From JBDSTZ01 sp039927975 (GTDB lineage Bacteria; Pseudomonadota; Gammaproteobacteria; Burkholderiales; Burkholderiaceae_D), in contig JBDSTZ010000312.1 of the NCBI GenBank assembly GCA_039927975.1, forward strand, positions 1 to 18,028: a stretch of 18,028 nucleotides of DNA, given 5' to 3'. Shown piece by piece: positions 7,902 through 14,519 of this stretch. Numbering within the stretch: position 1 is the stretch's first letter; every line of letters begins with the position of its first letter. A program made the position numbers and the translations under genes. The notes under the pieces were generated by a model. It was not told the origin of the DNA and made no database searches. It saw nothing but the letters and a program-made list of their open reading frames with translations.

Positions 7902-9179
7902 ATGTCGCATTTCTCCTATCAAGATGGCGTGCTGCACGCCGAACGCACGTCGCTCACCGCCATCGCCGACCAGTTCGGCACCCCGACCTATGTGTATTCC
8001 AAGTCGGCCCTGCTGAAAAACTTCGGCGCCTACGCCGACGCCTGCCGCGGCCGCGATGCGCTGGTGTGCTACGCGATGAAGGCCAATTCGAACCTGGCGA
8101 TCCTCGACCTGCTGGCGCGCGAAGGCGCCGGTTTCGACATCGTCTCGGGCGGCGAACTGCTGCGCGTGATCGCTGCCGGCGGCGACCCGCACAAGGTGAT
8201 TTTTTCGGGCGTGGGGAAAAGCGTGGCCGAAATGGAACTCGCGCTCACGCATGACATCCTGTGCTTCAACGTCGAATCGATTCCGGAACTGCACCGCCTC
8301 AACGAGGTGGCCGGCCGGCTCGGCAAGGTCGCGCCGGTGTCGCTGCGGGTCAATCCGAACGTCGACGCCAAGACCCATCCGTATATCGCCACCGGGCTCA
8401 AAGCCAACAAATTCGGCGTCGCCTTCGACGACGCGCTGGCCACCTACCGCGCCGCCGCCGGCCTGCCGCACCTGCGGGTGGCCGGCATCGATTGCCACAT
8501 CGGCTCGCAACTGCTGGACGACGCACCGCTGCTCGAAGCGCTCGACAAGCTGATCGACCTGATCGACACCCTGGACGACGAAGGCATTCACCTGCACCAC
8601 CTCGACATCGGCGGCGGCATCGGCATCAATTATGGCGAGGCCGGCGAGGCCGAGCCGGTACCGGTGGGCGACTACCTGGGCCGCCTGTTCGCCCGCATCG
8701 ACGCCTGGCGCGCACGGCGCCACGACGGCGTGCCGGTCAAGGTGATTTTCGAACCGGGCCGCTCGATCGTCGGCGACACCGGGCTGCTGCTGACCCGCAT
8801 CGAATACCTGAAACCCGGCGCGGAGAAAAACTTCGCGGTGGTCGACGCCGCCATGAACGACCTGGTGCGCCCGGCCATGTACCAGGCCTGGATGGGCGTG
8901 CAGGCCGTCACCGAGCGCGCCGGCGCCGCGCCGCGCTACGACATCGTCGGACCGATCTGCGAATCGGGCGACTGGCTGGCGCGCGACCGCGCCCTGGCGG
9001 TGGAAGCGGGCGACCTGTTGACCATCATGACGGCCGGCGCCTACGGCATGACGATGGCGTCGAACTACAACACGCGCGGGCGCGCCGCCGAAGTGCTGGT
9101 CGACGGCGACCGGGTCCACCTGATTCGCAAGCGCGAGGAAGCGGCCGATCTGTTTGCGCTGGAATCGCTGGTGAAATAA
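7902..9179 (+). CDS. lysA: Diaminopimelate decarboxylase LysA
   Basis: PLP enzyme that decarboxylates meso-diaminopimelate to L-lysine, the last step of lysine synthesis. The 425-residue product shows the fold-III decarboxylase motifs: PLP lysine Lys60 in CYAMKANSN, HIGSQ at about 205, the phosphate-binding GGGIGINY at about 238, EPGRSIVGDTG at about 282, the active-site CESGDW at about 350 and AYGMTMASNYN near 378. All are intact and the length is standard. The ATG at 7902 gives the expected N-terminus (FSYQDGVLHAE); upstream codons in the same frame belong to the lipoprotein region read in another frame. The gene converges on the rpn cluster; no strong terminator is visible in the 98 bp after its stop. 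Confidence 0.96.
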   Translation: MSHFSYQDGVLHAERTSLTAIADQFGTPTYVYSKSALLKNFGAYADACRGRDALVCYAMKANSNLAILDLLAREGAGFDIVSGGELLRVIAAGGDPHKVIFSGVGKSVAEMELALTHDILCFNVESIPELHRLNEVAGRLGKVAPVSLRVNPNVDAKTHPYIATGLKANKFGVAFDDALATYRAAAGLPHLRVAGIDCHIGSQLLDDAPLLEALDKLIDLIDTLDDEGIHLHHLDIGGGIGINYGEAGEAEPVPVGDYLGRLFARIDAWRARRHDGVPVKVIFEPGRSIVGDTGLLLTRIEYLKPGAEKNFAVVDAAMNDLVRPAMYQAWMGVQAVTERAGAAPRYDIVGPICESGDWLARDRALAVEAGDLLTIMTAGAYGMTMASNYNTRGRAAEVLVDGDRVHLIRKREEAADLFALESLVK

Positions 9180-9277
9180 GCCGGGGCAACGCGCGCTTGC
9201 CTGGGGGCGCGAACGTGGACGGGGGCGTGGTCGGCGGGCGGCGCCGCAATTTGCGAGCCGGCAGCGCACAGCCAGGC

Positions 9278-9562
9278 CTACGGCGTGCCTGTCCCTGCTC
9301 CCCGCTCCTCCAACACCTCGGCAATGCTGCGGCCGTCCATCAAGCGGTCGGCCCAAAGGTTCAGCTGATCAAGGCCGGCGGCGTCGATGCGCGCCACGTG
9401 TTCGGATGGCAAGCGGCCGAAGCGTTTGTGCAACTGGCCTTTGACCACGCTGCGCATGGCGAGCAGCTGGCCCGCTTCGAGGCCCTCTTTGCGGCCCTCG
9501 TCGCGGGCTTCGTCGCGGAAAATCTCCGCGATCGATTTGGTTCGAAAAAAACGTTCGCCCAT
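9278..9562 (-). CDS. Candidate intragenic small protein (RpnS-like antitoxin) inside rpn copy 1
   Basis: The in-frame ATG at 9562 (codon 240 of the long gene) is preceded by GGAGGAG (9569-9575) with 6-nt spacing, far better than the SD of the long gene. Translation from it gives 94 residues starting MGERFFRTKSIAEIF and ending with the long protein. In E. coli Rpn genes a separately translated C-terminal protein blocks the long nuclease, so this is the equivalent position. The SD-ATG arrangement is seen directly; expression and antitoxin activity are inferred. The same arrangement recurs in the other two copies in this window, which argues against chance. Confidence 0.6.
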   Translation of the reverse strand: MGERFFRTKSIAEIFRDEARDEGRKEGLEAGQLLAMRSVVKGQLHKRFGRLPSEHVARIDAAGLDQLNLWADRLMDGRSIAEVLEERGAGTGTP

Positions 9563-10279
9563 GTCGATCTCCTCCGGCGGCTCAAGGTGTCCCGACTTCT
9601 GCTGCAATTTTTGCACGTCATACCGACGCTCCACCCAGCGCGCAAGCGTATCCCGGAGCGGCGACGCCGCTTGCCCGGACAGCCAGGCGCTGAAGAGCGT
9701 CAAGGCTTTGTGTAAGACCGCTGACGTCGCCGACAGTTCAATCTGAAACAAGTTCGCCAGCAGATTGTGCTGGCTTGCCAGCACAACCGGGTCGAACGTG
9801 TGCTGGTCGATCAGCACGTAACGCTGAACGGGCTGGAACGGCGCCAGCCCGTCCGGCGACGGCGTCATCAGGGCACCCAGATCGGTGTGGGCGCGCCAAG
9901 CCTTCGATCCATTGTAGAACACCAGGGGCAGGACGGTCGGCAGTTTGTCGCGCACGCGCACTTGGTGCCGCTTGACGAGGTCCTGGTAGAGCAGGCCGAC
10001 ATAGACTTGCATGCGCAGCGCCATCCAGTGGTCGCTGCGGGATTGGAATTCGAGCAGCAGAAACACGTACACGCATTCGGCGTCCAGGCGTACCCGCCAC
10101 AGCATGTCGCCACGCCGTTCGACGGTGGCCTCGCTGACGAAGGAGGCGTTGACACGCTCAAACGCCTCGGGCGGCAGGCCGGCGAAACAGGCGAAGGGCG
10201 TGAAGCCGGCCAGCAGATCGCGCACCAGCTCGGGATGGCCGAACAACTGCTTGTACTCGAGATCATGCGCGCCGCTCAT
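9278..10279 (-). CDS. Rpn-family recombination-promoting nuclease (Transposase_31), full length, copy 1
   Basis: Belongs to the Rpn/YhgA-like PD-(D/E)XK nuclease family, often mislabelled transposase. E. coli Rpn proteins are DNA endonucleases, and some have been described as toxins acting in phage defence. The 333-residue product begins MSGAHDLEYKQLFGHPELV, a typical Rpn start. The predicted active site is Asp58 (GDMLWRV), Glu77 and Gln79 (LLLEFQS), with the following MALRMQVYVGLLYQ helix. LPTVLPLVFYNG (about 113-124) is also a family motif. From residue 240 a separate C-terminal domain begins at an internal ATG with its own SD. The period-4 helix RDEARDEGRKEGLEAG covers about 254-269. The ATG has GAGGA immediately before it, which is poor SD spacing, so toxin translation may be weak. 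Function in this organism is inferred. Confidence 0.9.
   Translation of the reverse strand: MSGAHDLEYKQLFGHPELVRDLLAGFTPFACFAGLPPEAFERVNASFVSEATVERRGDMLWRVRLDAECVYVFLLLEFQSRSDHWMALRMQVYVGLLYQDLVKRHQVRVRDKLPTVLPLVFYNGSKAWRAHTDLGALMTPSPDGLAPFQPVQRYVLIDQHTFDPVVLASQHNLLANLFQIELSATSAVLHKALTLFSAWLSGQAASPLRDTLARWVERRYDVQKLQQKSGHLEPPEEIDMGERFFRTKSIAEIFRDEARDEGRKEGLEAGQLLAMRSVVKGQLHKRFGRLPSEHVARIDAAGLDQLNLWADRLMDGRSIAEVLEERGAGTGTP
9569..9575 (-). promoter_or_regulatory. Internal Shine-Dalgarno for the intragenic start in rpn copy 1
   Basis: Minus-strand GGAGGAG, 6 nt upstream of the internal ATG at 9562. Equivalent boxes occur at 10525-10531 (5 nt before ATG 10519) and 10845-10851 (5 nt before ATG 10839) in the other copies. 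Confidence 0.65.
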
Positions 10280-10280
10280 T

Positions 10281-10361
10281 CCTCATGATAGGCGGCGCCG
10301 AAGCCGCGCGGCTGGCCTGCCTCAATCGCGCGCGGGAACCCGGCGGCATGTTCCAGTACAG
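10281..10361. repeat. Duplicated rpn upstream flank carrying a decayed msrQ 3' end (copy A)
   Basis: This 81-bp stretch upstream of rpn copy 1 is homologous to 11556-11639 upstream of rpn copy 2, sharing CTCATGATAG, GGCTGGCCTGCCTCAA, CGCGCGCGGGAACCCGGCG and TCCAGTACAG. In the copy at 11.6 kb this stretch includes the end of intact msrQ. Here the minus strand still reads Leu-Tyr-Trp codons, then a 2-nt deletion, then RRVPARD and a stop, matching the MsrQ end LYWSVARRVPARA. It is therefore a broken msrQ tail left by tandem duplication. Confidence 0.8.
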
Positions 10362-10573
10362 TGGGAAGAGCATGCGGCATCGGGCCCATTTGACGAGAAC
10401 GTCCCAGTCCCTATTGTCTCGGCACGCCCTCCGGCGCACCCATGCTCGCGCCCTTCGTTATAAGCCGATTCCGCAAGAACCCGGGCCAGCGATTTCGTTC
10501 GGAAATATCGCTCTTCCATTTGAACTCCTCCTGCAAGTGGCAGGGAAAGATCGGCAGCGCCCCGTACGTTCAA
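10322..10573 (-). pseudogene. Remnant of a third rpn gene (start of the C-terminal domain only)
   Basis: The minus strand downstream of rpn copy 2 reads MEERYFRTKSLARVLAESA then YNEGREHG from ATG 10519. This aligns with MGERFFRTKSIAEIF in copy 1 and MGERFRRTKSLEEIF in copy 2. A GGAGGAG box (10525-10531) lies 5 nt before the ATG. Recognisable homology runs only from about 10560 to about 10430. After that the frame continues through unrelated sequence into the broken msrQ tail and stops at 10322 (65 codons from the ATG). No nuclease domain precedes it, because copy 2 ends at 10570. A TTG at 10573 overlaps the stop of the copy 2 small ORF as TTGA. It is most simply a duplication-junction relic, though a short product could still be made. 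Confidence 0.65.
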
Positions 10574-10839
10574 GCCATCAAATTTTCAACACTCTCGATG
10601 GACGGCAAGCGCCCGCGCCACTGGCGCAAATCCTCCAGCGTGGCCGCATCGACCCGCGCCATGGATGCGTCGGAAACCGAAGGGAAACGCAAGCGCAGGA
10701 GTTCTCTGAACATTGCCCTCGCCTCCAACAAGCCGCCTGCTTCCAGACCTGCTTCCAGGCCTTCCTCCCGGCCACGCTGATAGGCCATATCCGAAAAAAT
10801 CTCTTCCAGTGATTTGGTGCGACGGAAACGCTCGCCCAT
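10570..10839 (-). CDS. RpnS-like small ORF detached from rpn copy 2 by a frameshift
   Basis: The ATG at 10839 with GGAGGAG at 10845-10851 (5-nt spacing) opens an 89-residue frame: MGERFRRTKSLEEIFSDMA, then the repeat GLEAGLEAG, then RLRFPSVSDASMARVDAATL near the end. It matches the C-terminal domain of copy 1 (MGERFFRTKS, RFGRLPSEHVARIDAAGL) but is in a different frame from the nuclease part of copy 2. It can therefore be made only by independent initiation at this SD-ATG. By analogy with E. coli RpnS it could act as an antitoxin to the nearby nuclease; this is inference. Confidence 0.6.
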   Translation of the reverse strand: MGERFRRTKSLEEIFSDMAYQRGREEGLEAGLEAGGLLEARAMFRELLRLRFPSVSDASMARVDAATLEDLRQWRGRLPSIESVENLMA

Positions 10840-11555
10840 GATGTCTCCTCCCTCGGTTGTTGACTGTCCCGCACCAGCGCGCGCCGCAACAAGGGCGCCA
10901 CGGCCTCGGCCCAGCGCAGGACCGTGGTGCGCAGGGGATCTCGCGCCTGCCCGTTGAACCACGCGTGCAGCAGCAGGTAGGCCTCGTGTAAGACCTCGGG
11001 CGACTGGGAGAGTTCGAACTGGAACATCGTGGCGAGCAGATTTCCATGCACGGGCAAGGTGGCGGGGTCGAGCGCCTGCTGATCGATCAGCACATAACGC
11101 TGGCCGGCCTGGAACGGCGCCAGCCAGTCGGGCGCGGGCGCGAGCAGGTCTGTCAGATCGGCCTGCGCACTCCACGGGTCCTCGCCGTTGTAGAACACCA
11201 GCGGCAACACCGGGGGCAGCTTGTCGCGTTCTGACACCAGGCAGCGCTTGACCAGGTCCTGGTAGAACAGCCCGACATAGACCTGCATGCGCAAGGCCAT
11301 CCAGCGGTCGCTGCGGGACTGGAATTCGAGCAGCAGGAACACATACAGGCACTCGCCGTCCAACTGCACACGCCACAGCATGTCACCATGGCGCTCCACT
11401 ACAAGATCGCTGACGAACGAGGCGTTCACGCGCTCGAACGCCTCGGGCGGCAGGTCGGCGAAACAGGCGAATGGAGTGAAGCCGGCCAGCAGGTCGCGCA
11501 CCAGCTCGGGGTGGCCGAACAACTGCTTGTATTCAAGGTCATGCGCGCCGCTCAT
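10578..11555 (-). CDS. Rpn-family nuclease (Transposase_31), copy 2, with frameshifted C-terminus
   Basis: Paralogue of copy 1 with near-identical N-terminus (about 14 differences in the first 113 residues by eye). Asp58, Glu77 and Gln79 of the predicted PD-(D/E)XK site are intact, as is LPPVLPLVFYNG. The frame is open for 325 residues but homology to Rpn ends near residue 237 (DSQQPREE). Beyond that the remaining 88 residues are an unrelated Trp/Arg/Cys-rich tail from the wrong frame. Compared with copy 1, GAGGAG-ATCGAC-ATGGGC has become GAGGAG-ACATC-ATGGGC, one base shorter. The nuclease domain could still be made, without its own C-terminal domain. The gene starts 42 bp after msrQ on the same strand and may be transcribed with it. 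It could be annotated as a pseudogene. Confidence 0.8.
   Translation of the reverse strand: MSGAHDLEYKQLFGHPELVRDLLAGFTPFACFADLPPEAFERVNASFVSDLVVERHGDMLWRVQLDGECLYVFLLLEFQSRSDRWMALRMQVYVGLFYQDLVKRCLVSERDKLPPVLPLVFYNGEDPWSAQADLTDLLAPAPDWLAPFQAGQRYVLIDQQALDPATLPVHGNLLATMFQFELSQSPEVLHEAYLLLHAWFNGQARDPLRTTVLRWAEAVAPLLRRALVRDSQQPREETSWASVSVAPNHWKRFFRIWPISVAGRKAWKQVWKQAACWRRGQCSENSCACVSLRFPTHPWRGSMRPRWRICASGAGACRPSRVLKI
10736..10759. repeat. Two 12-bp tandem units encoding the GLEA repeat of the copy 2 small protein
   Basis: CCTGCTTCCAGA (10736-10747) is followed directly by CCTGCTTCCAGG (10748-10759), differing at the last base. On the minus strand they encode two four-residue units (LEAG, LEAG). 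Copy 1 has one such unit at the equivalent place. E. coli RpnS proteins are reported to contain a helix with four-residue repeats whose number varies between strains. Confidence 0.75.
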
Positions 11556-11639
11556 CCCTCATGATAGAGGGCGGCGACGCAGGCCGGCTGGCCTGCCTCA
11601 AGCGCGCGCGGGAACCCGGCGCGCCACGCTCCAGTACAG
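11556..11639. repeat. Duplicated rpn upstream flank including the intact msrQ 3' end (copy B)
   Basis: Homologous to 10281-10361. It contains the msrQ stop (TGA, 11598-11600) and its last 13-14 codons, plus the 42-bp msrQ-rpn spacer. Homology stops just inside msrQ, after TCCAGTACAG. This marks one border of the duplicated unit. Confidence 0.8.
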
Positions 11640-12230
11640 CCGAAAGCCCAGCAGCACGGCGACGATCAGGCCGAAAATGGTCGGCTCGGTGAAGTTGTGC
11701 TTGCCCGCTTTCATCCACCAGAAATGCAGGATGCCGAGCGGCGCGATCAGGTAGATCAGGCGGTGCAGCCACTGCCAGCGCTTGCCGCCCAGGCGCCGGA
11801 TCATGCCGTTGGTGCTGGTCGCTGCCAGCGGCACGAGCAGCACGAAGGCGATGAAGCCGACCGTGATGAAGGGCCGCTTGAGCACGTCCTTCCACATCTC
11901 GGCCAGGTCGAAAAAATGGTCGAACCAGAGGAAGGTCATGAAGTGCAGGCAGGCGTAGAAAAACGCGAACAGGCCGGCCATGCGGCGCAGCTTGATCAGC
12001 CAGTTCCAGCCGGAGAGCCGGCGCAGCGGCGTCACCGCCAGCGTGACGCACAGCAGGTAGAGCACCCAGTCGCCGGTGCCGCGGGTGATGAATTCGAGTG
12101 GCTCGACCAGCTGGTCGGTGACGGTGAGATACGCCATGCGCGCCACCGGCACCAGCGCCAGCGCGAACAGCACGGCCTTGATCAGGCCGAGCTGGCGCGC
12201 GCTTGGATTGAAGGCGGGAGCGGCAGCCAT
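11598..12230 (-). CDS. msrQ: MsrQ, heme-binding membrane subunit of the methionine sulfoxide reductase system
   Basis: Inner-membrane cytochrome b-type protein (formerly YedZ) that takes electrons from the respiratory chain or a flavin and passes them to periplasmic MsrP. The 210-residue product has about six hydrophobic segments (about 15-35, 53-68, 85-103, 120-137, 155-172, 184-201). Candidate heme ligands are His96 (YACLHFMTF), His156 (WLHRLIY) and His169 (GILHFWW). FITRGTGDW (about 47-55) is a typical MsrQ segment. The ATG is 5 nt after the msrP stop, so the two form an operon. Its last codons are duplicated in broken form near 10.3 kb. Confidence 0.95.
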   Translation of the reverse strand: MAAAPAFNPSARQLGLIKAVLFALALVPVARMAYLTVTDQLVEPLEFITRGTGDWVLYLLCVTLAVTPLRRLSGWNWLIKLRRMAGLFAFFYACLHFMTFLWFDHFFDLAEMWKDVLKRPFITVGFIAFVLLVPLAATSTNGMIRRLGGKRWQWLHRLIYLIAPLGILHFWWMKAGKHNFTEPTIFGLIVAVLLGFRLYWSVARRVPARA

Positions 12231-12235
12231 CGCGC

Positions 12236-13213
12236 TCAGTAGTTTTTCTTCAGGTCCATGCCGGTGTACAGCGAGGCGACGTCGGCGTAGCCGTTGAACA
12301 TCAGGGTCTTGCGCTTCTTGTTGAGGAAGCCGTCCTCGCCGATGCGGCGCTCGCTCGCCTGCGACCAGCGCGGGTGGTCAACCTCGGGATTGACGTTGGA
12401 ATAAAAGCCGTACTCGGACGGCGCCGAGACGTTCCAGGCGGTGCGCGGCTGGTCCTTGACGAAGCGGATCTTGACGATCGACTTGGCCGACTTGAAGCCG
12501 TACTTCCAGGGCACCACCAGGCGCACCGGCGCGCCGTTCTGGTTGGTCAGGGTCTGGCCGTACATGCCCAGCGTGAGCAGGGTCAGCGGGTGCATCGCCT
12601 CGTCGAGCCGCAAGCCTTCGACATACGGCCAGTTGAGCACGCGGCTGCCGACGCCGGGCATCTGCTGCTTGTCGGCCAGGCTGACGAATTCGACATATTT
12701 GGCGTTGCCGGTCGGCTCGACCTTCTTGATCAGTTCGGACAGCGAGTAGCCGACCCAGGGAATCACCATCGACCAGCCTTCGACGCAGCGCAGGCGGTAG
12801 ACGCGTTCTTCGAGCGGGGCCAGCTTGAGCAGACTGTCGATGTCGAGCGTCATGGGTTTCTTGACCTCTCCCTCGATCGCCACCGTCCACGGCCGGGTTT
12901 TCAGGCTGCCGGCGGTCTCGGCCGGATCGGACTTGTCGGTGCCGAACTCGTAGAAATTATTGTAGGTCGAGGCATCCTTGAAGGGCGTCTGCTTGTCGAG
13001 CGCGGAGAAGGCGGGATTGTGCTTGGCGGCCAGTTTCAGCGCCGGCACCTGGGCGAAGGCCTGGCGGTTGGCCATTTCCCACAGCGCGCTGTCGGCCACG
13101 GCGCCGAGCGCCAGCTTGCCGATGAAGTCGCGGCGCGACTCGGCGATGTGTTGCGGGGTTATCTCGGACGGGTACGGCAGGTCGAGACCGTTGGGGTGTC
13201 GTTTGAACAGCAT
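12236..13213 (-). CDS. msrP: MsrP, periplasmic molybdopterin methionine sulfoxide reductase catalytic subunit
   Basis: Molybdoenzyme (formerly YedY) that reduces methionine sulfoxide in oxidised periplasmic proteins using electrons from MsrQ. The 325-residue product has a twin-arginine signal, SRRDFIG at 26-32, so it is exported folded by Tat. The sulfite-oxidase-like domain contains RLRCVEGWSM, in which Cys143 is the expected Mo ligand, and the family segments GAPVRLVVPWKYGFKSAKSI and APSEYGFYSNVNP. Length and motif order are normal. GGAGA lies just upstream of the ATG. A possible extended -10 (TGG-TGTAAT on the minus strand, hexamer at 13264-13269) lies 50 nt upstream, without a clear -35. 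Confidence 0.96.
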   Translation of the reverse strand: MLFKRHPNGLDLPYPSEITPQHIAESRRDFIGKLALGAVADSALWEMANRQAFAQVPALKLAAKHNPAFSALDKQTPFKDASTYNNFYEFGTDKSDPAETAGSLKTRPWTVAIEGEVKKPMTLDIDSLLKLAPLEERVYRLRCVEGWSMVIPWVGYSLSELIKKVEPTGNAKYVEFVSLADKQQMPGVGSRVLNWPYVEGLRLDEAMHPLTLLTLGMYGQTLTNQNGAPVRLVVPWKYGFKSAKSIVKIRFVKDQPRTAWNVSAPSEYGFYSNVNPEVDHPRWSQASERRIGEDGFLNKKRKTLMFNGYADVASLYTGMDLKKNY

Positions 13214-13304
13214 GGCGTCTCCGGCGAAAGCAGATGGTGAATGGCGAAGCTTGTCGCCTACACATTACACCATCCGCGCCGTCGCGGCCGCGCCTGACCC
13301 GCAA

Positions 13305-14465
13305 TTAAAGCTTGCCGTAAGAATGCAGGCCTGAGAGGAACATATTTACCCCGAGGAAGGCGAAGGTGGTCACCAGCAGGCCGGCCAGCGCCCACACGGC
13401 GGCGGGACGGCCACGCAGGCCCGACATCAGGCGCATGTGCAGCCAGGCGGCGTAGTTGAGCCAGACGATCAGGGCCCAGGTTTCCTTCGGGTCCCACGAC
13501 CAGTAGCCGCCCCAGGCGTCGGCGGCCCACAGCGCGCCGAGGATGGTGGCGACGGTGAAGAAGGCGAAGCCGACCGAGATGGCCTTGTACATGACGTCGT
13601 CGAGCACTTCGAGCGAGGGCAGGCGGTCTTCCAGGTGACCGTAGGACTTGAGCAGGTAGGCCGAGGCCACCATCGCCGCCAGCGCGAAGGTGCCGTAGCC
13701 GATGAAATTGGCCGGCACGTGGATCTTCATCCACCAGCTTTGCAGGGCCGGCAGCAGCGGCTGGATGTCGGAGGCGTCGCGCGAGACGGTGTACCACATC
13801 AGGAAGCCGACGGCGGCCGAAATGACCAGCAGCACGAAGGGGCCGAGCTGGCGGGTGCGGTAGCGCTGTTCGTAGTAGAGGTAGAACATGGCGGTGATCA
13901 TCGAGAACAGGATGAACACTTCGTACAGGTTCGACACCGGAATGTGGCCGACGTCCGGCGCGATCAGGTAGGACTCGTACCAGCGCACCATCATGCCGGT
14001 GAAGCCGATCACCACGCCGGCCCAGCACAGGCTGGAGCCTACCGAGGAGCCGAAGTCCGAGCGCGCGGCCAGGCCGATCCAGTAGAACGCCGTGGAAAAC
14101 AGCAGCAGCACGCTCATCCACAGGATGGCGGACTGGCTCGACAGCATGTATTTGAGGATGAATTTCTTGTTGGCCATGGCGAGGTCGCCTGCGTAGGCCG
14201 AGATCGCCCACAGGGCCAGCAGCGCCACCAGCGGCATCAGCCAGCGCACCGGCTTCCAGTGCCAGCCGAGCGCGGCGAAGGTCGGCACGGCCAGCAGCAG
14301 GATGGCTTTTTCGTAGACGTCCATGTAGGCGCCGTACTTGTTCAGGCCGAACAGCGCGCCGCCCAGCAGCGCGGCGGCGAACAGCCAGTCGAGGGCCCCG
14401 AGGCGCTTGAAGTAGCCGGGCGCCTGGACATAGCTGCCGGCGGCTTGGTTTTTGGTCAATTCCAT
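13305..14465 (-). CDS. ccsB: CcsB (CcsA/ResC-type) heme handling protein of System II cytochrome c biogenesis
   Basis: Polytopic inner-membrane protein that, with ResB, carries heme to the periplasm and ligates it to CXXCH motifs. The start at 14465 gives 386 residues (MELTKNQAAGS) and has GGAAA a few nt upstream; the in-frame ATG at 14498 has no SD. Many hydrophobic segments are present. The tryptophan-rich WWD heme-binding motif is at about 318-335 (WGGYWSWDPKETWALIVW). Conserved flanking features are GHIPVSNLYEVF (174-184), His249 (WMKIHVPANF) and His343 (WLHMRL). The gene follows resB by 54 nt and lies 91 bp before msrP. Some annotations call this family ccsA. Confidence 0.94.
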   Translation of the reverse strand: MELTKNQAAGSYVQAPGYFKRLGALDWLFAAALLGGALFGLNKYGAYMDVYEKAILLLAVPTFAALGWHWKPVRWLMPLVALLALWAISAYAGDLAMANKKFILKYMLSSQSAILWMSVLLLFSTAFYWIGLAARSDFGSSVGSSLCWAGVVIGFTGMMVRWYESYLIAPDVGHIPVSNLYEVFILFSMITAMFYLYYEQRYRTRQLGPFVLLVISAAVGFLMWYTVSRDASDIQPLLPALQSWWMKIHVPANFIGYGTFALAAMVASAYLLKSYGHLEDRLPSLEVLDDVMYKAISVGFAFFTVATILGALWAADAWGGYWSWDPKETWALIVWLNYAAWLHMRLMSGLRGRPAAVWALAGLLVTTFAFLGVNMFLSGLHSYGKL

Positions 14466-14519
14466 CGCTTTTCCATTGTCTTGATGCGGCGCCATCAACC
14501 GGCGCCGCTGGCCGACAGC

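Noticed and set aside
9180..9277. Gap between lysA and rpn copy 1 searched for a terminator or small gene
   Set aside because: GC-rich with scattered G-runs, but no hairpin plus T-run and no credible short ORF.
10264..10286. A tiny overlapping frame MRNERRA (and MRDERRA at the equivalent place before copy 2) just ahead of each rpn start
   Set aside because: It could be a leader peptide, but it is only seven codons, has no SD of its own, and its conservation is explained by the recent duplication.
9278..11555. Reading the rpn genes as an insertion sequence, because the family is named Transposase_31
   Set aside because: No terminal inverted repeats or target duplications are seen around them. 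The repeats found are explained by tandem duplication with the msrQ tail, and the family is a PD-(D/E)XK nuclease rather than a DDE transposase.
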